The translations under genes and the position numbers were made by a program. Shown here piece by piece: positions 1 through 7,707 of a stretch of 35,795 nt of DNA (its first letter is position 1; each line of letters opens with the position of its first letter). The stretch lies in contig JACCXO010000057.1 in NCBI GenBank assembly GCA_013696975.1, positions 1 to 35,795 on the forward strand, in the 5' to 3' direction. Source of the DNA: Nocardioidaceae bacterium (GTDB lineage Bacteria; Actinomycetota; Actinomycetes; Propionibacteriales; Nocardioidaceae). Under the pieces are notes generated by a model. That model saw nothing but the letters and a program-made list of their open reading frames with translations. It was not told where the DNA came from and made no database searches.

Positions 1-96
1 GCGTTCCTGTGCGCCCAGGTGGTCTCGTCGACGATCAACTTCTTCGGGATGCGCCACCTCGTCTTCGCGGCCACGGCGCCTCGATCCGCGCCATGA
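1..96 (+). CDS. C-terminal end of a GtrA-like membrane protein (partial)
   Basis: An open frame enters from the left edge and ends at the TGA at 94-96, giving 31 residues with a pattern like VVSSTINFFGMRHLVF. That resembles the last membrane helix of GtrA-family proteins, small four-helix proteins linked to flipping or transfer of polyprenyl-phosphate sugars, whose last helix usually ends in an Asn-Phe then Arg-x-x-Val-Phe pattern. The stop overlaps the maf start as ATGA (93-96), so the two genes are probably translationally coupled. In M. tuberculosis, as I recall, a GtrA-like gene also lies a few genes from maf. Most of the gene is outside the window, so the family call is only moderately secure. 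Confidence 0.5.
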   Translation, partial: AFLCAQVVSSTINFFGMRHLVFAATAPRSAP

Positions 97-743
97 CGGT
101 CCGGCTCATTCTGGCGTCCGCTTCGCCGGCACGTCTTGACACGCTCCGACGGGCAGGGCTTGACCCCGAGGTGATCGTTTCCGGTGTCGACGAGTCCTTG
201 ATGTCAGAGCCCGACGCCGCAGCGCTCGCCCTGGCGTTGGCGACGCTCAAGGGCCAAGCCGTCCTCGCTCGAATCGCTGCTCAAGGCCTCGGCCCCGAGC
301 GGACGCTCTTGGTGGCGTGCGACTCGGTCCTCGAGCTCGACGGGCAGCTGCACGGCAAGCCCGCCAGCGCCGACGTGGCGGTCGAGCGTCTTACCGCCAT
401 GAGCGGTCGCAGCGGTGTGCTCCACACCGGACACTTCGTGGCCGACGCATCGACCGGTTCAGAGGTGTCGCGGAGCGCAGCGACGAAAGTGCACTTCGCT
501 CAACTCACCCGCGAGGAGATCACGGCGTATGTCGCCACCGGGGAGCCGCAGGCTGTCGCGGGCGCTTTCACCTTGGATGGTCTCGGCGGCGCCTTCGTCC
601 GCGGCATCGAAGGTGACCCGCACAACGTGGTCGGCATCTCTTTGCCCCTGCTCCGCCTGATGGCCATGGAGTTGGGTGTGGCGTGGACCGACCTCTGGCG
701 GCGCCCAGTCACTCCACCGGGAGCCCGAGGCCACGGGCGATGA
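93..743 (+). CDS. maf: Maf-like nucleotide pyrophosphatase
   Basis: Maf proteins hydrolyse non-canonical or modified nucleoside triphosphates to monophosphates (house-cleaning enzymes), in the cytosol. The 216-residue product opens with the Maf signature LILASASPARLDTLRRAGL (phosphate-binding Ser-x-x-Arg, about residues 5-23), carries the catalytic-Asp region CDSVLELDG followed by GKP (about residues 75-90), then MSGR, and the late motif GEPQAVAGAF with DPHNVVGISLP near the C-terminus. Length fits the family (about 190-220). The ATG at 93 is chosen because it begins just before the Maf core and overlaps the preceding stop as ATGA; an in-frame start at 9 would add 28 residues inside the upstream gene. 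The 3' end overlaps the convergent acyl-CoA dehydrogenase gene by 35 nt. Confidence 0.92.
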   Translation: MTVRLILASASPARLDTLRRAGLDPEVIVSGVDESLMSEPDAAALALALATLKGQAVLARIAAQGLGPERTLLVACDSVLELDGQLHGKPASADVAVERLTAMSGRSGVLHTGHFVADASTGSEVSRSAATKVHFAQLTREEITAYVATGEPQAVAGAFTLDGLGGAFVRGIEGDPHNVVGISLPLLRLMAMELGVAWTDLWRRPVTPPGARGHGR

Positions 744-1881
744 GCATGCGTTGAACCTCTGACGTGCCTTCCCCGATCTCGAGCACCTTGGCGTCGCGAT
801 AGAAGCGGGCGACGGGATACTCCTCCATGAAGCCGTATCCGCCGAAGACCTGAGTCGCGATCCGGGTGGCCGTCACCGCTGCCTCAGTGGCATAGAGCTT
901 GGCAATGGCGGCGGCCTGCTTGAACTCGGCCATCGGTCGGCCCGCGTCCTTGAGCGCTGCGGCCTTGTAGGTGAGCACGCGCGCTGCCTCCGCCATGACT
1001 TGCAGGTCGGCGATCTGGAACGCCACTCCCTGCTTCGCCCCGATCGGGACCTTGAAGGTGGTGCGCTCGCCGGCATACTGCACCGAGAGGTCGAGACACG
1101 CCTGGATGCAGCCGACGGCGAGGGCAGCGATAGCGACCCGACCGTCGTCGAGGATGGCGAGGAACTGGGCGAAGCCACGCCCCCGCGCCCCCAGCAGGTT
1201 GCTCTCCGGCACGAGCACATCGGTGAACGTCAGGGGGTGCGTGTCGCTCGCGTGCCAACCAAGCTTGTCGTATGCCGGTTCGACCACGAACCCTGCCGTC
1301 CCCGACGGGATGATGAGTGTCGACACCTCAGCGCGACCGTCCTCTCGCTGACCGGTGCGAGCGGTGACCGTCACGAGGGAGGTGATGTCGGAGCCTGAGT
1401 TGGTGATGAACTGCTTGGACCCGTTGATCCGCCACTGGCCGTCGACCAGCTCGGCCTTGGTGGCGGTAGCCCCCGCGTCTGAGCCGGCGCCCGGCTCGGT
1501 GAGGCCGAAGCCTGCAAGCGCGCTGCCTGCCACCAGGTCGGGAAGCCAGGTCTGCTTCTGCTCGTCGGTCCCATAAGTCAAGATCGGGTTGATGCCGAGG
1601 CCGACGGCCGCTTCCAAGGTGATTCCCATCGACTGGTCGACGCGGCCGATCTCCTCGATCGCAACGCACAGGCTGGTGAAGTCACCGTCTTCTCCGGCCC
1701 CACCGAACTCCTCCGGCGCTGCCAGCCCGAACAGTCCCAACGCCCCCATCTTGCGGACTACATCGACCGGGAAGTGGTGCTTGCGGTCCCACTCAGTCGC
1801 ATGCGGAGCGATCTCTGCTTCGGCGAACTCACGCACGCTGGCACGGAACGCCTCGTGCTCGGGCGACAAGACAAAGTTCAA
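709..1881 (-). CDS. Acyl-CoA dehydrogenase
   Basis: This FAD-dependent enzyme introduces the alpha-beta double bond into acyl-CoA thioesters and passes electrons to ETF. The 390 residues are full length: alpha-helical N-domain, FAD-contact motif FGLTEPGAGSDAG, the GSKQFITN segment, a middle beta-domain, and a C-terminal signature FGGYGFMEEYPVARFYRDAK followed by EIGEGTSEVQR. Glu371 in the EGTSE motif is the position of the catalytic base of short- and medium-chain members. The start is TTG at 1881; it gives the family-typical opening MNFVLSPEHEAF and has a GAGAGG ribosome-binding site about 7 nt upstream. Its 3' end overlaps maf tail to tail. A position next to a biotin-dependent acyl-CoA carboxylase subunit suggests branched-chain or odd-chain acyl-CoA breakdown; the substrate cannot be read from sequence. 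Confidence 0.93.
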   Translation of the reverse strand: MNFVLSPEHEAFRASVREFAEAEIAPHATEWDRKHHFPVDVVRKMGALGLFGLAAPEEFGGAGEDGDFTSLCVAIEEIGRVDQSMGITLEAAVGLGINPILTYGTDEQKQTWLPDLVAGSALAGFGLTEPGAGSDAGATATKAELVDGQWRINGSKQFITNSGSDITSLVTVTARTGQREDGRAEVSTLIIPSGTAGFVVEPAYDKLGWHASDTHPLTFTDVLVPESNLLGARGRGFAQFLAILDDGRVAIAALAVGCIQACLDLSVQYAGERTTFKVPIGAKQGVAFQIADLQVMAEAARVLTYKAAALKDAGRPMAEFKQAAAIAKLYATEAAVTATRIATQVFGGYGFMEEYPVARFYRDAKVLEIGEGTSEVQRMLIARGLGLPVE

Positions 1882-1904
1882 TGTGTACCTCTCGTCCGGC
1901 TCCG

Positions 1905-2204
1905 CTAGGGAGCGCGGTTCCCATCGTGCGGGTGCCGTTCCTCTTGTCCCTGGTCGTACACGCCTTGCCCAGGGTTACCCGGTTGCTCCGCATGTCCTTG
2001 GTCGAAGGCCCCTTGCCCCGGCCGGTTCAGGTCCTCGGGCTTGTCCTGGTCGAAGACACTCTGGCCGTCTTCGTCGACCTCTTCGGGCTGGCCCTGGTCG
2101 AACACGCCATGCTCATAGTCCTCGTAGGGCTGGTCATCGGAGTTCTGGTCTTGCGTTCGCGACGTCGGCGAGTCGTCGCTTCCAGCTTCGTGCGCGCCAC
2201 TCAT
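1905..2204 (-). CDS. Small acidic protein with 16-residue FDQG repeats
   Basis: I do not recognise this 99-residue protein. After a Ser/Asp/Gln-rich, probably disordered N-terminus (residues 1-32) it has four tandem units with an exact 16-residue period: residues 33-48 (GVFDQGQPEEVDEDGQ), 49-64 (SVFDQDKPEDLNRPGQ), 65-80 (GAFDQGHAEQPGNPGQ) and a final degenerate unit 81-99 beginning GVYDQG. The invariant core is (V/A)-(F/Y)-D-Q. There is no membrane segment, signal peptide or cysteine. Start ATG 2204 is chosen because AAGGAGG lies 4 nt upstream; the frame stays open to 2309 but without such a site. It lies 23 nt upstream of and co-oriented with the acyl-CoA dehydrogenase, so they are probably co-transcribed. 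Confidence 0.7.
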   Translation of the reverse strand: MSGAHEAGSDDSPTSRTQDQNSDDQPYEDYEHGVFDQGQPEEVDEDGQSVFDQDKPEDLNRPGQGAFDQGHAEQPGNPGQGVYDQGQEERHPHDGNRAP

Positions 2205-2240
2205 AGTGCCTCCTTGTGTCCCCGCAGTCCCCGCTCTGTC

Positions 2241-2246
2241 ACTGTA
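2241..2246 (-). promoter_or_regulatory. Candidate -10 box for the FDQG-repeat gene
   Basis: On the minus strand this is TACAGT (TANNNT). A transcript starting about 7 nt downstream would have a leader of roughly 30 nt containing the strong AAGGAGG site of the repeat-protein gene. No clear -35 box is visible. Confidence 0.4.
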
Positions 2247-2315
2247 GGCCGACACGGGCGAAGCGGCAGACCCGGGGGCGGCGAAGGCGTGAGACGCGAG
2301 AAGCGGCATTCGCCC

Positions 2316-2321
2316 TAGACT
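2316..2321 (+). promoter_or_regulatory. Candidate -10 box for the biotin carboxylase gene
   Basis: TAGACT fits the actinobacterial -10 consensus TANNNT. A start near 2328 would leave a leader of about 28 nt holding the GAGGAGGG ribosome-binding site at 2345-2352. This promoter faces away from that of the FDQG-repeat gene; the two share a 151-bp divergent region. Confidence 0.45.
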
Positions 2322-2355
2322 TCCGACTCACCAACGCAGTCGTCGAGGAGGGTCC

Positions 2356-4119
2356 GTGCCCGAGCTGAGCAAGGTCCTGGTCGCGAACCGCGGCGAGATC
2401 GCCGTCCGCGTCATCCGGGCCTGCAAGGACGCCGGCATCGACAGTGTCGCCGTGTACGCCGAGCCGGACCGCGACGCGTTGTTCGTGCGACTAGCCGATG
2501 AGGCCTACTCCCTCGAGGGCGCCACCCCCGCCGAGTCCTACCTCTCGATCCACAAGATCCTCGACGTCGCGCGACGAGCAGGCGCCGACTCAGTCCATCC
2601 CGGCTACGGCTTCTTGGCCGAGAACTCCGCCTTCGCGCAAGCCGTGGTTGACGCAGGGCTGACGTGGATCGGTCCCCCACCGGCCGCCATCGACGCGCTT
2701 GGGGACAAGGTTCAGGCCCGCCACATCGCCCAGCGAGTCGGAGCTCCGCTGGTGGCCGGCACCCCCGACCCGGTGACGGGCGCTGACGAGGTGGTCGCTT
2801 TCGCTCGGGAACACGGCCTGCCGATCGCGATCAAGGCTGCCTTCGGCGGCGGCGGCCGCGGCCTCAAGGTGGCACGCAGCGAGGACGAGGTGGCTGAGCT
2901 GTACGAGTCCGCCGTGCGGGAGGCGGTGACGGCCTTCGGTCGAGGCGAGTGTTTCGTCGAGCGTTACCTCGACAAGCCGCGCCACGTCGAGACCCAATGC
3001 CTTGCTGATATCCACGGCAACGTGGTCGTCGTCTCCACGCGTGACTGCTCACTGCAACGCCGCCACCAGAAGCTGGTCGAGGAGGCCCCAGCGCCATACC
3101 TCTCCGAAGGCCAGGTCGAGATGCTCTATCACTCCTCCAAAGCCATCCTCAAGGAGGCGGGTTACGTCGGCGCCGGCACGTGCGAGTTCCTCGTCGGCCA
3201 GGACGGCACGATCTCGTTCCTCGAGGTGAACACCCGTTTGCAGGTCGAGCACCCTGTCACCGAGGAGGTAACCGGGATCGACCTGGTGCGCGAGATGTTC
3301 CGCATCGCCGCCGGTGAGGAGCTCGGGTACGACGACCCGCAGGTCACGGGCCACTCCATCGAGTTCCGCATCAACGCCGAGGACGCCGGTCGCAACTTCA
3401 TGCCCGCCCCCGGCACGCTGACCAAGTGGCAGGTCCCGTCGGGCCCCGGCGTCCGGCTGGACGGTGGCTACGACGAGGGCGAGACGGTGCCGGGAGCGTT
3501 CGACTCCCTCGTGGCGAAGCTGATCGTGACCGGCACCAGCCGTGCCAACGCGCTGGCCAGATCACGTCGAGCGCTCGACGAGTTCGCCGTCGACGGCATG
3601 CCGACCGTCATACCGTTTCACCGCGTGGTGGTCGACGATCCCGCTTTCGTGGGAGACGGCGAGTCGTTCGGCGTCCACACCAGCTGGATCGAGACCGAGT
3701 TCGACAACACGATCGAGCCGTATGCCGGTGAGTCAGCCGCAGTGGAGCCGTCAGAGCGCGAGACCGTCACCGTGGAGGTGGGCGGCAAACGCTTGACCGT
3801 GTCGCTGCCGGCCGGCCTCGGCGCGGGTTCGTCGAGCGCAGCAGGTAGAGCCGGCAGGCCAACCAAACGCTCGGCGAGCAAGAAGGCAGGTGCTGCCGCC
3901 AGTGTTGACGCGTTGACCACGCCGATGCAGGGCACGATCGTCAAGATCGCCGTCGAGGACGGCCAACAGGTCAGCAAGGGGGACCTCGTCGTCGTGCTGG
4001 AGGCGATGAAGATGGAGCAACCGATCAACGCCCACAAGGACGGCACCGTCACCGGGCTCAGCGCTGAGGTGGGCGCCACTGTCTCGACGGGCTCGGCGCT
4101 CTGCGAGATCAAGGACTGA
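2356..4119 (+). CDS. accA3: Acyl-CoA carboxylase alpha subunit (biotin carboxylase + BCCP)
   Basis: This subunit carboxylates its own biotin with ATP and bicarbonate, then hands the carboxyl group to a beta carboxyltransferase subunit to make malonyl-CoA or methylmalonyl-CoA. The 587 residues hold the biotin carboxylase N-domain ([20 protein letters not shown]), the ATP-grasp glycine loop GGGGRG at 164-169, the [11 protein letters not shown] and [14 protein letters not shown] catalytic segments, an Ala/Ser/Lys-rich linker (about 490-510), and a C-terminal biotinyl domain whose target lysine is K552 in EAMKMEQP. Length fits actinobacterial AccA3-type fusions. The GTG start at 2356 has GGAGGG just upstream. 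No carboxyltransferase (accD) gene is in the window, so its partner is encoded elsewhere. The gene symbol is by analogy with M. tuberculosis Rv3285, which also lies near maf. Confidence 0.93.
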   Translation: MPELSKVLVANRGEIAVRVIRACKDAGIDSVAVYAEPDRDALFVRLADEAYSLEGATPAESYLSIHKILDVARRAGADSVHPGYGFLAENSAFAQAVVDAGLTWIGPPPAAIDALGDKVQARHIAQRVGAPLVAGTPDPVTGADEVVAFAREHGLPIAIKAAFGGGGRGLKVARSEDEVAELYESAVREAVTAFGRGECFVERYLDKPRHVETQCLADIHGNVVVVSTRDCSLQRRHQKLVEEAPAPYLSEGQVEMLYHSSKAILKEAGYVGAGTCEFLVGQDGTISFLEVNTRLQVEHPVTEEVTGIDLVREMFRIAAGEELGYDDPQVTGHSIEFRINAEDAGRNFMPAPGTLTKWQVPSGPGVRLDGGYDEGETVPGAFDSLVAKLIVTGTSRANALARSRRALDEFAVDGMPTVIPFHRVVVDDPAFVGDGESFGVHTSWIETEFDNTIEPYAGESAAVEPSERETVTVEVGGKRLTVSLPAGLGAGSSSAAGRAGRPTKRSASKKAGAAASVDALTTPMQGTIVKIAVEDGQQVSKGDLVVVLEAMKMEQPINAHKDGTVTGLSAEVGATVSTGSALCEIKD

Positions 4120-4137
4120 CCGCCTGCTCTTGACCCG

Positions 4138-4206
4138 TCCGAACACCGCTTAGCCCGCGAAAGCATGGCGTTTCGGACTCGATTCGCGGGTTAAGCGGTG
4201 TTCGGA
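4138..4206. repeat. Palindromic intergenic repeat, copy 1
   Basis: Two 24-nt arms (4138-4161 and 4183-4206) are reverse complements except for one G-T pair, and enclose a 21-nt loop. The right arm reads TTCGCGGGTTAAGCGGTGTT followed by CGGA. A diverged relative lies at 20275-20341 in another intergenic gap. It sits 18 bp after the biotin carboxylase stop and 78 bp before pyc, so the RNA hairpin could help end or protect the upstream transcript, but there is no T-run after it. Inside the outer stem, CGAAA and TTTCG can pair with each other as an alternative fold. Confidence 0.85.
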
Positions 4207-4272
4207 GCCAATGGGGGGAGCTGGGGCGCGCCCGAACTGACAGACCCTCAGACGCTGTCGCATGGTTGGCAC

Positions 4273-4278
4273 TAGCCT
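4273..4278 (+). promoter_or_regulatory. -10 box for leaderless pyc transcript
   Basis: TAGCCT (TANNNT) is followed by exactly 6 nt and then the ATG of pyc, so transcription would start at or next to the A of the start codon. No Shine-Dalgarno sequence precedes pyc, which agrees with a leaderless mRNA. No convincing -35 box is seen. Confidence 0.55.
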
Positions 4279-4284
4279 CCTCGC

Positions 4285-7200
4285 ATGTTCTCCAAGGTGT
4301 TGGTGGCGAACCGGGGCGAGATCGCGGTTCGGGCGTTCCGAGCGGCATACGAGCTGGGAGCCAAGACCGTCGCGGTGTTCCCGCATGAGGATCGGGGCTC
4401 AGAGCACCGCCTCAAGGCCGACGAAGCCTACGAGATCGGCGTAGTCGGGCACCCGGTCCGGGCCTACCTCGACCCGGACGAGATCGTCGCCGCCGCACAA
4501 CGCTCGGGCGCCGACGCGGTCTATCCCGGCTACGGGTTCTTGTCCGAGAACCCATCCCTCGCCGATGCCTGCGACGCGGCGGGCATCACCTTCGTGGGAC
4601 CGTCCAGCCAGGTGTTGCGGCTGACCGGCAACAAGGCCAGCGCCGTCGCGGCAGCCCAGGCAGCGGGGGTGCCGGTGCTCACCAACATAGAACCGTCGCG
4701 CGACGCTGACACGATCTGTGCGGCAGCCGCCGACCTGGCTTTTCCTGTCTTCGTCAAGGCGGTGGCCGGTGGTGGGGGTCGGGGCATGCGCCGCGTCACC
4801 GACCAAAGCAACCTGCGGGAGGCGGTCGAGGCCGCGATGCGTGAGGCGGAGGGCGCCTTCGGCGACTCCACCGTCTTCGTGGAGGAGGCCGTCCTTGACC
4901 CCCGCCATATCGAGGTGCAGATCCTCGCCGACGCCGAGGGCAACGTCATCCACCTGTTCGAACGCGATTGCTCCCTTCAGCGGCGCCATCAGAAGGTCGT
5001 CGAGATGGCCCCTGCGCCCAACCTCGACGCGGATCTGCGCGAACGCATCTGTGCCGACGCAGTGGCCTTCGCTCAGCAGATCGAATATCGCAACGCGGGC
5101 ACTGTCGAGTTCTTGGTGAACCCCGACGGGCAGCACGTGTTCATCGAGATGAACCCGCGAATCCAGGTCGAGCACACCGTGACGGAGGAGGTCACCGACG
5201 TCGACCTCGTGCAGTCGCAGCTGCGCATCGCGGCGGGCGAAACCCTGGCGGATCTGGAACTCCAACAGGACAAGATACGTGTTCGAGGCGCCGCCCTGCA
5301 GTGTCGCATCACCACCGAGGACCCCGCGAACAACTTCCGGCCCGACACTGGCCACATCACGGCATATCGCTCGCCAGGTGGCGCGGGCATCCGCCTCGAC
5401 GGCGGAACGACGTACACCGGAGCAGAGGTCTCGGCGTACTTCGACTCGTTGCTGACCAAGCTGACCTGCCGCGGCCGGACCTTCGAGCAAGCGGTGGATC
5501 GGGCCAGGCGTGCTATTGCCGAGTTCCGCATCCGTGGGGTGGCCACCAACATCTCGTTCCTGCAGGCCGTGCTCGACGATCCGGACTTCCGCGCGGGCCG
5601 CGTCACCACCTCGTTCATCGAGCAGCACCCGAGCTTGCTCACCGCGCGCTCCTCCGCCGACCGAGGCACCCGGCTCCTCGACTACCTGGCCGACGTGACC
5701 GTCAACAAGCCGTACGGCGAAGCGCCGACCAGCGTCGACCCGGCCAGCAAGCTGCCGGACATCGACCTGAGTGCGCCACCACCCGACGGCTCGCGCCACC
5801 GACTCCTTGACGTGGGGCCAGACCGCTTCGCCCAGGCGCTTCGGGATCAGACCGCCGTCGCCGTCACTGACACAACCATGCGCGACGCCCACCAGTCGTT
5901 GCTGGCCACGCGGATGCGCACACGCGACCTGGTCGCCGTGGCCGGACACGTATGTCGAATGACGCCTGAGCTGTTGTCCGTGGAAGCGTGGGGCGGCGCG
6001 ACCTATGACGTGGCGCTGCGGTTCCTGGCCGAAGACCCATGGGAGCGGCTCGCCGCCCTGCGCGAGGCCGTGCCCAACCTCTGTCTGCAGATGCTGCTGC
6101 GCGGACGCAACACAGTGGGCTACACGCCCTATCCGACAGAGGTGACGGACGCCTTCGTCGCTGAGGCGGCCGAGACCGGCATCGATATCTTCCGCATCTT
6201 CGACGCGCTCAACGATGTCGAGCAGATGCGACCCGCCATCGAGGCGGTGTTGGCCACCAACACCACGGTCGCGGAGGTGGCGTTGTGCTACACGGGTGAC
6301 CTGTCCGACCCGAAGGAGACCCTCTACACGCTCGACTACTACCTCGCTCTTGCCGAGCGGATCGTCGAGGCCGGCGCCCACGTGCTCGCCATGAAAGACA
6401 TGGCCGGGTTGCTGAGGGCACCCGCTGCCCGGACGCTCGTGGCCGCTCTGCGAGAACGGTTCGACCTTCCCGTCCATCTGCACACCCATGACACACCGGG
6501 CGGTCAGCTCGCCACGTTGTTGTCCGCGATCGATGCCGGTGTCGACGCCGTCGATGTGGCCAGCGCCGCTCTGTCCGGAACCACCAGCCAGCCCGCCCTG
6601 TCCGCGCTGGTGGCGAGCACCAACGCGACCGAACGGGCCACCGGGCTCTCCCTCGACGCCGTCTGTGACTTGGAGCCCTACTGGGAGGCGACGCGCCGGC
6701 TCTACGCGCCGTTCGAGTCTGGTCTGCCTGCCCCGACCGGCCGCGTCTACACCCACGAGATCCCCGGCGGCCAACTGTCCAACCTGCGCCAGCAGGCGAT
6801 CGCACTCGGGCTCGGCGAGAAGTTCGAGCAGATCGAGGACATGTACGCCGCCGCCAATCAGATCCTCGGAAACATCGTCAAGGTGACGCCGTCGAGCAAA
6901 GTGGTTGGCGACCTGGCGCTGCATCTCGTGGCGGTGGGAGCCGACCCGGCAGAGTTCGCGACTGACCCCGCCTCCTTCGACGTGCCCGACTCGGTGATCG
7001 GATTCCTGTCCGGTGAGCTTGGCGACCCTCCCGGCGGCTGGCCAGAACCCTTCCGCACCAAGGCGTTGGCGGGTCGCTCTCTCAAACGAGGTGAGACCGA
7101 GCTGAGCGAAGCCGATGTGCGTGGCCTGCTTGCAGATCGTCGTACGACGTTGAACCGCCTGCTCTTCCCGGGCCCCACGCAGGACTTCGCCGAGTCTCGT

Positions 7201-7668
7201 GAGCGCTTCAGCGACCTCACCGTGCTGCCGACGTCCGACTTCCTGTATGGCTTGGCCTTTGACGACGAGCACGACGTCTACCTGCGCGAGGGAGTGCGGC
7301 TCATCCTCGGGATCGAGTCGATCAGCAAGCCTGACGAACGAGGCATCCGAACTGTCATGTGCACGATCAACGGTCAGCTACGACCCGTCTCCGTGCGCGA
7401 CCGATCCATCTCCCCCGACGCTCCGGCCCAAGAACGCGCTGACACGAGGGAGCCCGGACACGTCGCCGCCCCGTTCGACGGGGTGGTGTCACCCATCGTC
7501 TCAACAGGAGACACCGTCGACTTAGGTGACGTGGTGGCCACCATAGAGGCGATGAAGATGGAGGCGTCGATCACATCCCCGATCGCCGGCACGGTCGAGC
7601 GCGTCACCTTGGACGGGCCACGAAGCGTCGAGGGTGGCGACCTGATCGTCGTCGTCACACCAGGCTGA
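4285..7668 (+). CDS. pyc: Pyruvate carboxylase
   Basis: The enzyme carboxylates pyruvate to oxaloacetate using ATP, bicarbonate and covalent biotin, refilling the TCA cycle. The 1127-residue chain is full length for the single-chain tetrameric enzyme. Domain order: biotin carboxylase (residues 1 to about 450; [20 protein letters not shown]-grasp loop GGGGRG at 162-167, EMNPRIQVEHTVTEE), carboxyltransferase (from about 528, DTTMRDAHQSLLATRMRT; carboxylated metal-site lysine K704 in AMKDMAG; HTHDTPGG), allosteric linker, and biotinyl domain with target K1091 in EAMKMEAS. The N-domain is a paralogue of the neighbouring biotin carboxylase, so two biotin enzymes stand side by side. The ATG at 4285 matches the family start and has a -10 box 6 nt upstream. 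It converges with the cell-wall operon, 39 bp apart. Confidence 0.97.
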   Translation: MFSKVLVANRGEIAVRAFRAAYELGAKTVAVFPHEDRGSEHRLKADEAYEIGVVGHPVRAYLDPDEIVAAAQRSGADAVYPGYGFLSENPSLADACDAAGITFVGPSSQVLRLTGNKASAVAAAQAAGVPVLTNIEPSRDADTICAAAADLAFPVFVKAVAGGGGRGMRRVTDQSNLREAVEAAMREAEGAFGDSTVFVEEAVLDPRHIEVQILADAEGNVIHLFERDCSLQRRHQKVVEMAPAPNLDADLRERICADAVAFAQQIEYRNAGTVEFLVNPDGQHVFIEMNPRIQVEHTVTEEVTDVDLVQSQLRIAAGETLADLELQQDKIRVRGAALQCRITTEDPANNFRPDTGHITAYRSPGGAGIRLDGGTTYTGAEVSAYFDSLLTKLTCRGRTFEQAVDRARRAIAEFRIRGVATNISFLQAVLDDPDFRAGRVTTSFIEQHPSLLTARSSADRGTRLLDYLADVTVNKPYGEAPTSVDPASKLPDIDLSAPPPDGSRHRLLDVGPDRFAQALRDQTAVAVTDTTMRDAHQSLLATRMRTRDLVAVAGHVCRMTPELLSVEAWGGATYDVALRFLAEDPWERLAALREAVPNLCLQMLLRGRNTVGYTPYPTEVTDAFVAEAAETGIDIFRIFDALNDVEQMRPAIEAVLATNTTVAEVALCYTGDLSDPKETLYTLDYYLALAERIVEAGAHVLAMKDMAGLLRAPAARTLVAALRERFDLPVHLHTHDTPGGQLATLLSAIDAGVDAVDVASAALSGTTSQPALSALVASTNATERATGLSLDAVCDLEPYWEATRRLYAPFESGLPAPTGRVYTHEIPGGQLSNLRQQAIALGLGEKFEQIEDMYAAANQILGNIVKVTPSSKVVGDLALHLVAVGADPAEFATDPASFDVPDSVIGFLSGELGDPPGGWPEPFRTKALAGRSLKRGETELSEADVRGLLADRRTTLNRLLFPGPTQDFAESRERFSDLTVLPTSDFLYGLAFDDEHDVYLREGVRLILGIESISKPDERGIRTVMCTINGQLRPVSVRDRSISPDAPAQERADTREPGHVAAPFDGVVSPIVSTGDTVDLGDVVATIEAMKMEASITSPIAGTVERVTLDGPRSVEGGDLIVVVTPG

Positions 7669-7672
7669 CGCC

Positions 7673-7689
7673 GCCGCTAAAAAAGCGGC
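7673..7689. terminator. Candidate stem-loop between convergent pyc and the SpoIID gene
   Basis: GCCGCT and AGCGGC form a 6-bp stem around an all-A loop, 4 bp after the pyc stop and 19 bp after the stop of the convergent SpoIID-domain gene. It is symmetrical so could serve both strands. Neither side has a clear T-run, so factor-independent termination is uncertain. Confidence 0.35.
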
Positions 7690-7707
7690 CCGGAGAGCGA
7701 GGGGCAG

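Noticed and set aside
1908-2108. Minisatellite or CRISPR-like repeat from the 48-nt period
   Set aside because: The period is an exact multiple of 3 within a coding frame, with conserved residues and variable bases, so it is a protein repeat.
4399-7272. Minus-strand open frame of 957 codons
   Set aside because: It is the antisense of pyruvate carboxylase; long open antisense frames are common at high GC and its composition (Arg, Gly, Val, His-rich) matches no family.
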